A stretch of DNA of 64,000 nucleotides from Panicum virgatum (GCF_016808335.1 NC_053150.1:40017607-40081606), one strand, 5' to 3'. Shown: positions 22,912-35,611, counted from the stretch's first letter. Notes: generated from the sequence alone by a model not told the origin. A program made the numbers and translations.

Positions 22912-23523
22912 AGAGTTAGTGCGGCTCCGACCCTCGAGTAGGAGAACACGCCCGCGGACTTTGCCCGCCCTAACAAGGACGTCCTCACCTGGAAGCCTTT
23001 CGACATGCAGCTATGTCATTTCTTCCCTTAGAACTACCAGCTGTATAAACCTTAACCATAGTAATAAAATCACGTTGTTTTCCCTTTTCTGAAAAAGCTT
23101 TTTTTCTCAAGGGTCCGACCCGCGCGTCTTCTGAATGATTCCCGACCCCCACCGGCGCGAGGGTCAAAAATCACTCTGGGGCTAGGGGTACTCCCCTCCG
23201 GGCCAGACCTTTACAGCATATAATAATAATAAAAATAAAACTGAGCGGCAGCGGTGCTAGGATGAGCGGACTGACCCTTAACTCTGAACTAACCCCGCGA
23301 CCAAGGGTCGGACCGCGCAGCAAATGCCACCGAGGCTACGACGCTTGCTTACTCTTGGCCGTGGGGTGTGGCTTCCGTTATGGCCAAACCCTCTCGACTT
23401 AGCGACCCTGGATGATCGCACTAAAAATCTCACCTTTTCCCAAATAAAAGGTGAAAAAACTGAAAATTATTACAAAAACAATTGCATATGCAAGTTTGCT
23501 GTTCGCCATTGTCACCAACAACA
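22912..23523. other. Non-coding internal spacer of the gypsy element
   Basis: Lies between the protease remnant and the 3' end of the antisense gene. An AATAATAATAATAAAAATAAAA tract begins at 23220. No domain is visible. Confidence 0.4.
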
Positions 23524-24809
23524 CTAATTCAGTTTTAACTTCTCTGCGAGGGCCCGGGAAAACGGCTCCACCTCGGCGTCAATTTGCTCTAGCTGTTCAT
23601 CGGTGTAACCGTCAGGGTACCCCTCGCTCACCAGGTCAAAGCGTATGTTGTTGTAATAGCACCGCGCAATGGATAACACAGAGTTTATCGCGCAGAATGA
23701 TGCCTGGTTTACCTCGCCGTGGAGCTGCTCCACCGTGCCATTTAAGCCGTCAATTGCGGTGCGGAGCCTTTCTGCCTCAGCCGACGCTACTGCCTGGGTC
23801 CTCCTCTGCATATCTGCGGCCTTGGAGGGCTCTTGGTGTAGCTTCGCCACCTCCTCGCGGGCACCTGTGAAGAGCGGCAAGGGCGAGAAACAGGGGTCGG
23901 ATCCCCAAGACCAAACCCCTACTTGAACAAAGGGAGCAAGGTAAGAGTCTTACCTTGGAGCTCCCCGCGTGCCGCATCACGCTCTCGCCTCGCGTCTTCG
24001 ACGTACTTGTCAGCAGTGTTGAGGCCTAGGACCGCCACATTGCGCTCCCAGACCGCGACCTCACGCTCGTCCTTGGCCGTGTCGCGTACCCGCACCGCGG
24101 CGGCCTGGGCCTCCGCAGCCGACTGCAGTTGGCCTCGAAGCCTTTCCGCCTCCTCCGCATCAGCCCGCGCCTGGATGTTCGCGTTGTCGACGGACCGGCG
24201 CACGGTGATCACCCGCGATGTCGCCTCCTGGAGCTTCCTGGACAAAGATTCATACTCCAGGTTGGGGGCCTGTGAGCAACGCCAACATGAATTTTAGACA
24301 CACAGGGAGGAGTACAGCATTACGAACAGTAAGAATGCATACCGCGAGGGCAGGAGCCACAACTTCACGCAGCTGCCTGCTGAGCACTTGCGACTGGGCA
24401 AGGGCAAGCATCACCGCACCCCGAACAAGCCCACCGTCGGCCGAAGTCTGCGTGGTGATGGTCCCCCAGGACGAGCCCACGACGCGGTAGCCTGGTCCTG
24501 ACAGTGGCTCGGCCGATGAGCCTCTCGCGGCACGGCGTTTGGAGACCTTCGTCTGCGTCGACGGCGGTGGCCCCCCGAGCGGTCGTGGGAATGCTCCGAG
24601 GATGCGACACCACACCCCCCGCGCCCGAGGTGGACGCGTCGGCGGACGGAGATGCACTTAGCACAATAGCAGGAAGAGCCGTCTTCGTCCGTGGCAGTCG
24701 GGGTCCCTGGGACCGAACCAGCGAGGGATGCCCCTCCTTCCCGCATGGCTGTTGCATCCCCGGCGGCTGTTACGATTTCGGCGATAGCAGGGACCGAGCG
24801 TCGAGGCAT
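23524..24809 (-). pseudogene. Antisense gene of the gypsy element, 3' part (coiled-coil exons)
   Basis: Reverse-strand frames 24809-24343, 24269-23954 and 23864-23524 are separated by two short introns with canonical sites (24270-24342 and 23865-23953). The encoded C-terminal region is rich in Ala/Glu/Arg heptads (for example SRKLQEATSRVITVRRSVDN) and is predicted coiled coil. It ends at a TAA at 23524-23526. The 5' part lies at 33742-35611, beyond the inserted copia element; the reading frame continues across when the insertion and one copy of its 5-bp duplication are ignored. Function unknown. Confidence 0.65.
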
Positions 24810-24814
24810 CTCGT

Positions 24815-26262
24815 TGAAATGATCGACACTAGGCCTAGAGGGGGGGGGGTTGAATAGGCCTGTTTAAAAATTTCTTGAAAAACTTGGCAGAAAAACGTCA
24901 GACCCGGATGATCCGGCCCTAGGTCGGATGATCCGGTCCTTCACAGGCCCGGATGATCCGGCATAGGGTCGGATGATCCGACAGGTGGAAAGAATCTAGT
25001 ACGAGATTTAAAATTTACATAGCTTATGATGATTCCCTTTGAATACAAAGTTGACAAATGAAGTAACTAAGCCTGTGAACCAGTTTAGCACAAGAGGAAT
25101 GCAAATAACGAGTAGATCAAGTGAAGGTTATCTCAAGAACAAAAAATACAACAACAAATGAAAGAGATACAAGATTTATCCCGAAGTTCACTCCACAAAG
25201 GATCTACGTCTCCGTTGAGGTGCTCACAAAGAGCAGGGTTGCCCTATAACCCTTTCCCTCACTCAATCAACCACTTAGGAGGATTGAAGTGCTCACTAGC
25301 AAATGTCCACAAAGGACGGGTAATACAAACTTCCGGAGGCTCAACCACAAAGGAATAGAAGTTCACCGGCACCTCTAACCGTCTAGGAGCCAAGCTCCAA
25401 GAGTAACAAAAGCGAATCGACGAATCAAGGTTGCTTCAAATGCTTCTTGAGGTGAACAAGTGCTAGCTCACGGAGTGATCTCAAATCACACCTCGAATCT
25501 CACCTCCTCTCAATCCCTAGGCGTTTCCTTGCAAGAATCATACTCTAGGATGGAGAGAAGTGGAGGAATTAATGTTTTGGAGGCGTGGTTGGTCGGGGAG
25601 AGAGCCAGCAGTAAATGAAAGAGGTGAAGGGGTATATATACTCCCACCCCCGAAAGTGACCGTAGTGTGTTTTCTGGTGGTACCCGGATCATCCGGAGTA
25701 ACCTCGGATCATCCGGGGTAGGAACAGAGTAGGCCAAAAACACACTCGAACTCCCAGGTCCGGATCATCCGGTGTAGGGCCGGATCATCCGGCCTGGCCT
25801 TTTTCCAGACGCTCACAAGTCACTAGGTCCGGATCATCCGGGCTAGGGCCGGATCATCCGGACTTACGCAGAGCCGTGCAACACTGTGTGGCCGGATCAT
25901 CCGGCCCAATGCTGGATCATCCGACCTTGTGCAGAAAGGTTGTGCTGGGTAATGTTTTGTGAGTGTTTTCTCTCAAGAATATCATCTCAAATGAAGTATT
26001 TTAACAACCAAAAATTCATTCAAAATGCGTCCCCCTTGACAGTACGGTGAACCTATACTTAAATTGAAACTGAAAATTAAAGTTAAATCTCCGATAGAAT
26101 CCACCATACTTAATTTGAAATTGGGGACCTTCCTTTCATCTTTTTCTTGTTTTTCTCATTTTATTCCTGCACACACTTTCTTCAAAGCATCATATCCCTA
26201 AATTGTGATTGTCAAAAATCACCAAAATCAATTAGGGGCCCAGATGCACTTTCAATCTCCCC
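24815..26262 (-). repeat. 3' LTR of the copia element (complete)
   Basis: On + it runs from TGAAATGATCGACAC to the inner end next to the purine tract, where the reverse strand begins TGAAAGTGCATCTGG. It holds about 12 copies of the CCGGATSATCCGG palindrome and a TATA-like GTATATATAC at about 25631. Length is about 1,448 bp. Confidence 0.8.
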
Positions 26263-26276
26263 CTTTTTGGTGATTG
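26263..26276 (-). promoter_or_regulatory. Polypurine tract of the copia element
   Basis: The reverse strand reads AAAAAGGGGGAGAT directly before the LTR start TGAAAGTGC. Further G-rich purine tracts occur at about 26346, 26410 and 26708, a Sirevirus trait. Confidence 0.75.
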
Positions 26277-26724
26277 ATGATAATAGCAATTTGGGCTCAA
26301 AAAGGAGGAATAAAATACAAGTATTCTAATCAAGAGATAGAAGAGCTCCCCCTAAATATGTGCATGAATATTTCAAAGTGGCCTCAAATGCCAATGCACA
26401 TATTTAAGTGAGCCCCCCCTACAACATTGCATACATGTGTTTTTATGTGATGAAATAACCGTGATGCATATGACAAGATCAACACAACAATAAAGTGAGA
26501 AATAACATTACATTATCCATAAGCATCACACCATAGATAAATGAAAGGTTCGACATCACACTAGCAACATAGTTCTTACAAACCGAAATTGTTCACGTGG
26601 CACACACCACACATAACACCATCAAATAGTTCTTACATGTCCATAACATAAATAAGATAGATGAAATGATAGAGTGAAAGCGAATGAGGGGCCTCCAAGC
26701 GCCAAATTCACTCCCCCTTTGGCA

Positions 26725-28517
26725 TCAAGCACCAAAAAGGAAGCTACTCATCGTCGTCATCGCCATCACCATCACCATCTCCGTCGGACTCGGTCTCCTC
26801 ATCATCATCACCCTCTTCCTCTTCCTCATCATGAGCTTGACCCGACATTTCTTGACCTCCATAGTCAAGCTCAACATCTTCAAAGGGTTTCTCTTGAGGC
26901 ACATAGTCATCCCATGGATTGTAGACCCTTGGAGGAGTAGAAAATCTCTAGGCTCACGAACTGGAGAGTGAGGTAGATCAACTTTGGCCATGATTGCCTT
27001 TTGCCTCCTCTCAACCTTCAGGAGTTCTTCATCCATATACCTTATGTGCTCATGGATCTCCTGGGAGTTTTGGCGACACATATTGAAGCAAGCAAAGATG
27101 CCTTGAGCAATGAAATCCAATTTGCCTTTCTTGCCTTTGGGAGCCCGTCGCCATGTGAGGTGGATGGTCCTGCAGGTGAAGAAGATGCTGCCCAAGAAGA
27201 TGAAGGAGCTCCCCTAGAGGATGTAGGAGCCGCTCCAGAAGATGATGCACCAGGAGCAAATATAGGTGGATAAGCACCAGGAAACGATCCAGAAGCAGCA
27301 ATATCAGTGCTGTGATTGCCACTGTGGAGAGTCTGCTCAATCTTGCCTTTGGTGGTATGATATGACACATGGAGGGTGCTGTGCAATATGTTGAGTTGTG
27401 TCACTGTCTTGATCATATGGAAGATATATGGAGCATAGTGACATGCACTAGAAGAATCTGATGAGCAAGAGATAATCTCATTCCAAATAAACTCCATAAC
27501 TGCAAACTTGCGCTTTCCAGGAGCCATTTGTACTAGCAAATTTTTGGCCCTATGTGAGATATTATCCGAGTCACCCCCCTCTAGGAGTGAGAGTGAAACG
27601 GAACAAGGTGTTGAGCAATCTATAAAACGGAGTGAGACCCTTGACTTGCCCAAGCACTATATCACTATAAGCCCAATCATACATAAAATACATCTTGGAG
27701 GCATCAAGTTCATTACCTTCATGCAAATCCACTTTCGACTCATCACGATTCACGATATAACTACCACCATAACAACTTGGTCTCCAGTGTGACCAAACAA
27801 GATGCTAAACTGAGTCATGGTGTATGTGAACCTCTTTCCTCCAATTAGAAACTGAAAAATCCGTCCACAGTCACTAATATGAAGTGTGGCATAGAATTGG
27901 GCCACAACTTCCTCATTCCAGTTGCAAGAGAAGCCCATGATGTCAACCAAGTCCATCTCCTGGCAACGATCAAACACAGCATCAACTACTTCCTTAAGAG
28001 GTGAAGCTAACCCCTTCAAATAATTCCAGTCAATCCATTTCATCTCTGTGGTGATATGTTTCTTGGTCATAATGACTGACTCATACCAGTCGGCTTGGTG
28101 GGGAAACCAAAAGCGAGAATCACCACGAAAGCTACGCTCAACCTCAGATGAATCCTCACTATATCTCAGATGTTCAACAGAGTTGCCACCCTTTTTGTAG
28201 TTGATCATAGGAGGATCATGACGATGATGAGTTGGTTGAGCAATAGTGGCCATGACATTCTCAAGATATGAAATATCAATATCAGGCAAAGGATCAGCTA
28301 GAGCAGAGCTAGATTGCCCTCTAGAAGTTCTCCCAGTACCTCTGCCTTGTCCTGGAGGGTATGCTGCACCACGGCCTCTCACATTTCTCTTGACCGCGCC
28401 CTTCTTGGTGCTTTGCTTGGGCCTAGCATAGGCTTCCTCTTCAGAGCTCCCCCTATAAGATTCATCACTATCGGAATCGGTGTTAGGACCCTTCTTGTTC
28501 ACTTTGGTTTTCACCAT
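26725..28517 (-). pseudogene. Extra ORF downstream of copia pol (env position), frameshifted
   Basis: The longest intact part is 28517-27750 (255 codons). It has a basic, Ser/Asp-rich N-terminus (KTKVNKKG, RGRGAAYPPGQG) followed by a globular domain containing WNEEVVAQFYATLHI. That pattern is seen in uncharacterised plant retroelement proteins. Continuation in other frames (27753-27571, 27653-27042, 27195-26725) is Pro/Ser/Gly-rich, then ends Glu/Met/Arg-rich. The position matches the additional ORF of Sireviruses. I see no clear envelope features such as a signal peptide or transmembrane segment. Confidence 0.6.
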
Positions 28518-28604
28518 CTAGAACACAAGATAAGTAGCCAAGATCTAGGATATGATGAAGAGGAATTGAAAAATTCAATGAACAAGTGGTCCTTCCTGGG
28601 CATA

Positions 28605-29195
28605 GCCGGATCATCCGGGTATGCACAGGTCCGGATCATCCGGGCATAGGCCGAATCATCCGGGCTAGGCTCGGGATGAACCCCAAATCCATGAATCCGA
28701 GGATTTGGTCGACAAAAACTTATGAAACTCTAGGCATGACCTCTAGATAGATAAATGAGATGATTCACCGGAGGAAATATCCTAGAACTTCCTACATTGA
28801 GAGATCGGGGCGAGGGGATTTTGAATGAAAATACCTTTGAGATTCCCGCACGAATCGAAGGAGTTTCGGAGGGGTCCGGATCTTCCGAGACGTGGAGAAT
28901 CAAAGGCACATGAAAGCTCAAAGAAATACCCGTCAAATCGCCCAATCGCCGTGCGGAGCTTTTGGAGAGAAAGGGGTGGCGGTGGTGAAAAAGAAAGACT
29001 ATTAGGGCGCCCCGTGGTCGGGCCTATTTATACCCAGACAGCCAGGGCCGGATGATCCGGTGTAAGGCCGGATCATCCGGACTTGACCAGAGAGGTCAGG
29101 GCGCAGGGAGCCGGCTGGATCATCTGGAGATGACCAGTGAGTTTTGGGCGCAGTGGGCCGGATGATCCGACATAGGTCCGGATCATCCGGATTCT
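28605..29195. repeat. Cluster of CCGGATSATCCGG palindromes outside the LTR
   Basis: About eight copies or near-copies of the 13-bp palindrome lie between the extra ORF and pol, several in pairs about 21 bp apart (near 28605, 28631, 28650, 29048, 29069, 29113, 29157 and 29178). The same motif fills both LTRs. Confidence 0.85.
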
Positions 29196-29440
29196 ATCAG
29201 AAAGTTTTGCCAATATAGATAGATTTGATGTGAGATTTTTGATCCGATGAGATAGAAAATAATGTATGGACATATAAGATCCTTAACTCAAAATGATCAG
29301 GCACCATCAACAATACATAACAATGATCATTTGAGGTAAGGGATGATCCAATGATCACAATCATCAAAATTTTGAAAAAAACCCCACACAAATAGCATTT
29401 TTCTCTCATCTAGGCATCAATACAAGATATATGCAACATG

Positions 29441-32400
29441 TCAAGCCAAGTTACGAGAATCCAAAATATTTAGCTCACTCCTAAGAAAACAAAACCTTTG
29501 CTCATCGAGGGGCTTTGTGAAAATATCGGCTAGTTGCTTATCAGTACTCACATGACTTAAAGTGATATCTCCTTTGGTTTCGTGGTCTCTTAGAAAGTGA
29601 TGTCTTATGTCAATGTGCTTGGTTCTTGAGTGTTGGACGGGGTTGTTGGCTAGTTTGGTGGCACTCTCATTGTCACGCAGGAGAGGTATTTTTTTATACT
29701 CACAACCAAAGTCACTCAAGGTTTGCCTCATCCAAAGTAGTTGAGCACAATAAGCACCGGTTGCAACATACTCGGCCTCGGCAGTGGATAGCGCAACGGA
29801 ATTTTGTTTCTTAGAGCTCCAAGACACCAAGGACCGACCAAGAAATTGGCAAGTCCCCATTGTACTCTTTTGCTCAACTTTGCAACCGGCGTAATCCGAA
29901 TAGGAATAGCCAAGTAAATCAAAAGTGGAGCCCTTGGGATACCACACGCCAAAGTTTGGAGTTAAAACTAAATATCTTAAGATTCTTTTAACAGCTACCA
30001 AATGGCATTCCTTAGGATTAGCTTGAAATCTTGCACACATGCACACACTAAGCATAATATCCGGTCTAGATGCACAAACATAAAGCAAAGAACCAATCAT
30101 GGAGCGATATATCTTTTGATCCACAGATTTTCCATCTTTATTTAGATCAAGATGTCCATTCACGGCCATGGGAGTCTTGATGGGTTTAGCATCGGCCATG
30201 TCAAACTTCTTGAGCATATCATGTGTATATTTAGTTTGACATTTGAAAGTCTCTTCCTTCATTTGCTTGATTTGAAAACCAAGGAAGAACTTCAATTCAC
30301 CCATCATGGACATCTCGAATCTTTTGGTCATGATCCTACTAAACTCTTCATAAAACTTTTCATTAGTAGAACCAAAGATAATATCATCAACATAAATTTG
30401 ACACACAAAGAGTTCTTTATCTACTTTTTGAGTAAAGAGAGTAGAATTGGTTTTGCCCATTACAAATCTGTTCTTGAGAAGAAATTCCCTAAGGCATTCA
30501 TACCATACTCTAGGAGCTTGCTTAAGCCCATAGAGCGCCTTATGGAGCTTGAACACGTAGTCGGGATGCTTGGGGTCTTCAAAGCACGGGGGTTGCTCTA
30601 CATAGACTAGCTCGGAGAGTGATCCATTCAAGAAGGCACTCTTGACATCCATTTGATATAACTTGAAATCATGATGAGCGGCATAGGCTAGCAATATCCG
30701 AATTGATTCAAGCCTAGCCACAGGAGCATACGTTTCACCAAAATCCAATCCTTCAATTTGAGTGAAACCTTGCGCAACCAATCTAGCCTTGTTTCTTGTG
30801 ACAATGCCGTGTTCATCTTGCTTGTTCCAAAAAACCCACTTGGTTCCAATGACATTTTGCTTGGGTCTTGGTACTAATTCCCAAACTTCATTTCTTGTGA
30901 AGTTGTTCAACTCTTCTTGCATAGCCATTACCCAATCCAAATCACCAAGTGCTTCGTCTACCTTAAAAGGCTCCAAAGAGGAAACAAACGAGTAATGTTC
31001 ACAAAAAATTTCTAAACGAGAACGAGCAGTTACCCCTCTTCGGATACTCCCAAGAATATTGTCAACGGGATGATCCCGTTGAACACTTTGATGCACTCTT
31101 GGATGAGACACTTGGCGTTGTGGTTGAATGGGTTCACCATCATCATCTCTTTCAACTTGAGGTGTTTCTTCTTGAGCTTCTTCATCTTGTGCTCCCCCTT
31201 GATCCATGCCATGATCATGATCATCACCATGATGGTGACTTTGATCTTGAGGGACTTGAGAACTTGATGGCTCAACTCTAGTGGATGATGATGGGTCGTC
31301 ATTTCTTGCTTCAACCGTAGCATACCTCCTTTCTTCTCACTGCCTTACTTCACCTAAACCCATCCTCATGATTGCTTGATTTGGTGGTTCTTCATCATCT
31401 ACAAGATTCATATCAACTTGCTCTACTTGAGAGCCGTTGGATTCATCAAACTTCACATCTACCGTGGTCTCAACAACACCGGTGGTTTTGTTGAAAACAT
31501 GATAGGCATGTTCATTAGTACCATAACCAAGTAGAAAACCTTCATCAACCTTTGGTGCAAACTTTGAGTTTTTGGCTTTCTTGTTAAGTATGTAACACTT
31601 GCAACCAAAAACTCTAAAGTAGTGCACCTTAGGCTTGTTACCGGTGATTATCTCATAGGGTGTCTTGCCCAAATACTTGTGGATATAGAGACGATTGATG
31701 GCATGACACGCCGTGTTTATTGCTTCGGCCTCAAAGATATCCGGAGTCTTGTACTCATCAAGCATGGTTCTTGCGGCTTCAATCAATGTCTTATTCTTCC
31801 TTTCCACAATACCATTTTGTTGAGGTGTATATGGAGCAGAGAATTCATGCTTGATTCCTTCTTCATCAAGATATTCTTCAACATTAGTGTTTCGAAATTC
31901 CGAGCCATTGTCACTTCTAACATTCTTGATCTTCAACTCAAATTAATTTTGAGCCCTTCTAATGAATTTCTTGACAATTCCTTGTACTTTGCTTTTGTCA
32001 TGCACAAAGAATACCCAAGTGAAACGAGAAAAACCATCAGCAATAACAAGACCATATTTGTTACCGCCAATGCTAATGTAGGTTATTGGCCCGAATAGAT
32101 CCATGTGTAGAAGCTTTAATGGTCTTGATGATGTCAAGATGTTCTTGGGAGGATGTGGAGCACCAACTTGTTTCCCGGCTTGACAAGCACTACACAACCT
32201 ATTTTTCTCAAATACAACATTGGTTAGTCCTAGGATGTGCCCGCCCTTTTGAAGTTTGGCCAAGTTTCTCATGCCAACATGTGCTAGACGGCAATGCCAA
32301 AGCCAACCCAAGTCGGATTTTGCCACTAAACAAGTCTTGGGCTCAATTTTATTTTTAGAAAAATCAACAAGATAAACTTTGCCCTTTAAAAGACCCGTAA

Positions 32401-32642
32401 AAGCAATAGAGGAATCCTCCCTTCTAGTGACGGTCACACCCTCGTTAGTAAAGAGACAATTGTAGCCCATGAAACAAAGTTGTGAGATGGACAACAAATT
32501 GTATCCCAACTTTTCAACCCAATAAACATCATTAATTGAATTATTATGAGCAAGAGCAATTTTACCCAAACTAATTACTTCTCCTTTGCTATTGTCTCCA
32601 AAGACAATAGTTTCTTTGGGTATATCTTCCGTTTCCAATGAA
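29441..32642 (-). pseudogene. Ty1/copia pol: integrase, reverse transcriptase, RNase H
   Basis: Segment 32642-31943 carries the GAG-pre-integrase region (HCRLAHVGMRNL, CSACQAGKQ) and the start of the integrase core (LLHMDLFGP). Segment 31936-31337 continues the integrase core (SDNGSEF, the QQNGIVERKN block). Segment 31207-29441 has reverse transcriptase ([25 protein letters not shown]) and RNase H ([19 protein letters not shown]). A stop at about 31940 and a frameshift near 31330 break the frame. Gag and protease are absent. Confidence 0.85.
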
Positions 32643-33741
32643 TAAATGAAAGAGATACAAGATTTATCCCAAAGTTCACTCCACAAAGGAGCTACGTCTC
32701 CGTTGAGGTGCTCACAAAGAGCAAGGTTGCCATATAACCCTTTCCCTCACTCAATAAACCACTTAGGTGGATTGAGGTGCTCACTAGCAAATGTCCACAA
32801 AGGACGGGTAATACAAACTTCCGGAGGCTCAACCACAAAGGAATAGAAGCTCACCGGCACCTCTAACCGTCTAGGAGCCAAGCTCTAAGAGTAACAAACG
32901 CGAATCGATGAATCAAGGTTGCTTCAAATGCTTCTTGAGATGAACAAGTGCTAGCTCACGGAGTGCTCTCAAATCACACCTCGAATCTCACTTCCTCTCA
33001 ATCCCTAGGTGTTTCCTTGCAAGAATCAATCTCTAGGATGGAGAGAAGTGGAGGAATTAATGTTTTGGAGGCGTGGTTGGTCGGGGAGAGAGCCAGCAGT
33101 AAATGAAAGGGGTGAAGGGGTATATATACTCCCACCCCGGAAAGTGACCGTTGTGTGTTTTCTGGTGGTACCCGGATCATCCGGAGTAACCTCGGATCAT
33201 CCAGGGTAGGAACAGAATAGGTCAAAAACACACTCGAACTCCCAGGTCCGGATCATCCGGTGTAGGGCCGGATCATTCGGCCTGGCCTTCTTCCAGACGC
33301 TCACAAGTCACCATGTTCGGATCATCCGGGCTAGGGCCCGATCATCCGGACTTACGCAGAGCCGCCCAACACTGTGTGGCCGGATCATCCGGCCCAAGGC
33401 TGGATCATCCGACCTTGTGCAGAAAGGTTGTGCTGGGTAATGTTTTGTGAGTGTTTTCTCTCAAGAATATCATATCAAATGAAGCTTTTTAATAACCAAA
33501 AATTCATTCGAAATGCGTCCCCCTTGATAGTACGGTGAATCTATACTCAAATTCAAACCGAAAATTAAAGTTAAACCTCCGATAGAATCCACCATACTTA
33601 ATTTGAAATTGGGGACCTTCCTTTCATCTTCCTCTTGTTTTCTCATTTTATTCCTGCACACACTTTCTTCAAAGCATCACATCACCAAATTGTGATTGTT
33701 AAAAATCACCAAAATTAATTAGGGCCCTAGATGCACTTTCA
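32643..33741 (-). repeat. 5' LTR of the copia element, internally truncated
   Basis: Corresponds to left-LTR positions from about 25155 to the end and ends GCACTTTCA at 33741. It lacks about 340 bp next to the coding region. The junction with pol at about 32643 has AAATGAAAGAG, present at the matching point of the other LTR. Similarity to the intact LTR is high, and eight palindrome copies remain. Confidence 0.8.
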
Positions 33742-35611
33742 CTCGTGCGCCACCATCTCCGACGACACGACGCGCACCGACGTCGTGCCCGCCGAGGATG
33801 TATCCCCCTGGGCCTGAGGCCGGTATGCCTTCACGATCTTCTGGGGAGCCGCCAACAGAGGAGCGAGCCTGCCCAAGGGGCTGGAAACAAATGAGATCAA
33901 TAAAAAGATGAGCAAATCGAAGTTACTTAGAGAAGACCAAGTGGAGAGGCACTTACCGCGTGGCAGTAGGGCGGGGCTTCTTCGGCTTAGGCTTGGCCGC
34001 CAAAGATCTGACCTCACCCTGTCGTTTGCCCGATGCGCTGGGCGGAGGCCGCAAACCTTGCGGCGCTCCAAGGACCGTGGTGGCCGTAGAGGAAGTCGGG
34101 CAAGACGAGGCCCCACGGCTGGCCTCGAGGACCGAAGGTTGGTCGGTCACGGAGGTCCTCATAAGCATCGCGTCTCCTACCCCTGCGCCGGTGGGCGAGC
34201 TGATGACCGGGCCGCCGGAACAAGCTGACGCACCCTACGGTGGAGGGGGAGCAGCGATCGCCCCCACGACCGGGGGTCCCGGCAAGACCCCAGCTCCGCT
34301 CCCTTCTCCTTCCTCATGCGACAAAAGAGCCCAATCAATATGCTCCTCACGGTCATGGTCGTCGTCGCCCTCGTCGTCGTCGACACTCCAGTCGGGCTCC
34401 TCGGGAGACTCGGCGTCGCTGTCCACCTGCTCGCCGTGCCTCCTGCCATCCTGCGCTGTTGGCGCTCTGCCCTGCGTGTTTGCTGGGCAATATTCCATTT
34501 CCGCTTGCCATCTTTCTTCTTCTTCTTCTTCTCGGCAGCGGTGCGGTTCATCGCTCGTTGGGCTGCGTCCCCGAGTGAGGGAGCGTGAGAGAGACGAAAG
34601 CCATATCCATCCTACGAGCGTAAGGCGGAACTCCCACAGTCAAGCAGGTTGGTAGGCAAGGCGAAAAGGAAGAAAGGTTTGAGGTCAGAGCACTTACAAA
34701 TCGGACGAACCCCACCTCCGGGCGCATCACCGGATGAGCAGGGATAGGGAACACAGGGTACGGCTTGTCGAAGGCCTCTCGGAATCACAGGGTGACCTCG
34801 ATGTTGCTGATCTCGCTGGCCACCAAAACCGTATGGGCGACCGCATCCACTGGCGCGTCGGGCCTCATCTCATCCAGCGGGAGCGTCCACGCCATTATTG
34901 GCGCAACCCACCGCTTGTGGTACGTGCCCACCACGCCGGCGCCAGTCAAGCCCCGACTCTTCAGGAGCCTGATGGCAGCTAGGAGGCCGGAGAGCTTCTC
35001 AAGTTCCTCCCTTTTCGGGCTGTACTCCCACATGGACAGTTTGTCCGTCAGGAATCAGTCGGAGAAGGCGGGCAGGGGAGCCTCCCCGTGATTCTTGACA
35101 TAGAACCATGAGGAAGACCACCCCTTGTTGTCCTTGGTGAGGGGGATCATCATGTACTCACCTGCCTGGGTGTTCTTGCCGCTGCCACCGCCGCCTCGGA
35201 GGTGGATGCTGGCACACCCGATCGGGGCGTGATGAAGTTCATCCCCCACCCTTGCCTTAATGGGGGAGACGGAGAAGAAGTACAGGAAGAGGTTGAAAAC
35301 AGGGGGGACGCCGAGGAAGCCTTCACACAAGGCGATGACGGCAGAGATGTGCTGAATCCCATTCGGATTCAGGTGCTGCAGCTCCAGCCCATAGTGCTGC
35401 AGCAGCCCCCAGAAGAACGGGGCGGAGGGCGACGCAAAGCCCCACTCGTGGAAATGCACGAACGAAATGATGTATCCCGGAGGCAGCACTGGCTCCACTC
35501 GCCCTGGGGCACCTTCCACTCTTCCGCGTCCATCAAAGGGCATAGCAGCCCCCTGGACACCAGGCCGTTCAGGGTGGCCTCGGTGACATCGGAAGGAGCC
35601 AAGAACGACAT
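33742..35611 (-). pseudogene. Antisense gene of the gypsy element, 5' part (putative gypsy-type transposon family)
   Basis: A start at 35611 (MSFLAPSDVTEA) is followed by the conserved block of the plant 'putative gypsy type transposon' family: PGYIISFVHFHEWGFASP, then ALCEGFLGVPPVFNLFLYFF and GWSSSWFYVKNHGE. A frameshift near 35480 separates the first two blocks. Beyond 35055 the frame turns into Lys/Arg/Glu- and Pro-rich segments with probable introns. The gene continues at 24809-23524 after the copia insertion. It runs opposite to the host element's gag, as in Grande-type and related elements. Function unknown. Confidence 0.65.

Larger units (their letters stand above)
24815..33741 (-). 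mobile_element. Sirevirus-like Ty1/copia element inserted in the gypsy antisense gene
   Basis: Flanked by the 5-bp duplication CTCGT (24810-24814 and 33742-33746). On the reverse strand it reads truncated 5' LTR (33741-32643), integrase and reverse transcriptase-RNase H (about 32640-29441), a long extra ORF region (28517-26725), a polypurine tract, then 3' LTR (26262-24815). Gag, protease and the primer site are missing through an internal deletion at about 32643. The long segment downstream of pol, multiple purine tracts and palindromic repeats are typical of Sireviruses. Confidence 0.82.

Noticed and set aside
26674..26971. His-rich + frames (runs of HHHH)
   Set aside because: They are the reverse of an acidic, Met/Arg-rich end of the copia extra ORF and of CAT/ATC repeats.
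24900..29195. Regularly spaced short repeats that look like a CRISPR array
   Set aside because: Plant nuclear retroelement; the repeats are palindromes clustered in LTRs with no uniform spacers or cas genes.
33960..34655. 231-codon + frame and neighbours
   Set aside because: Lies opposite the antisense gypsy gene and has low-complexity Ser/Arg composition; no domain.
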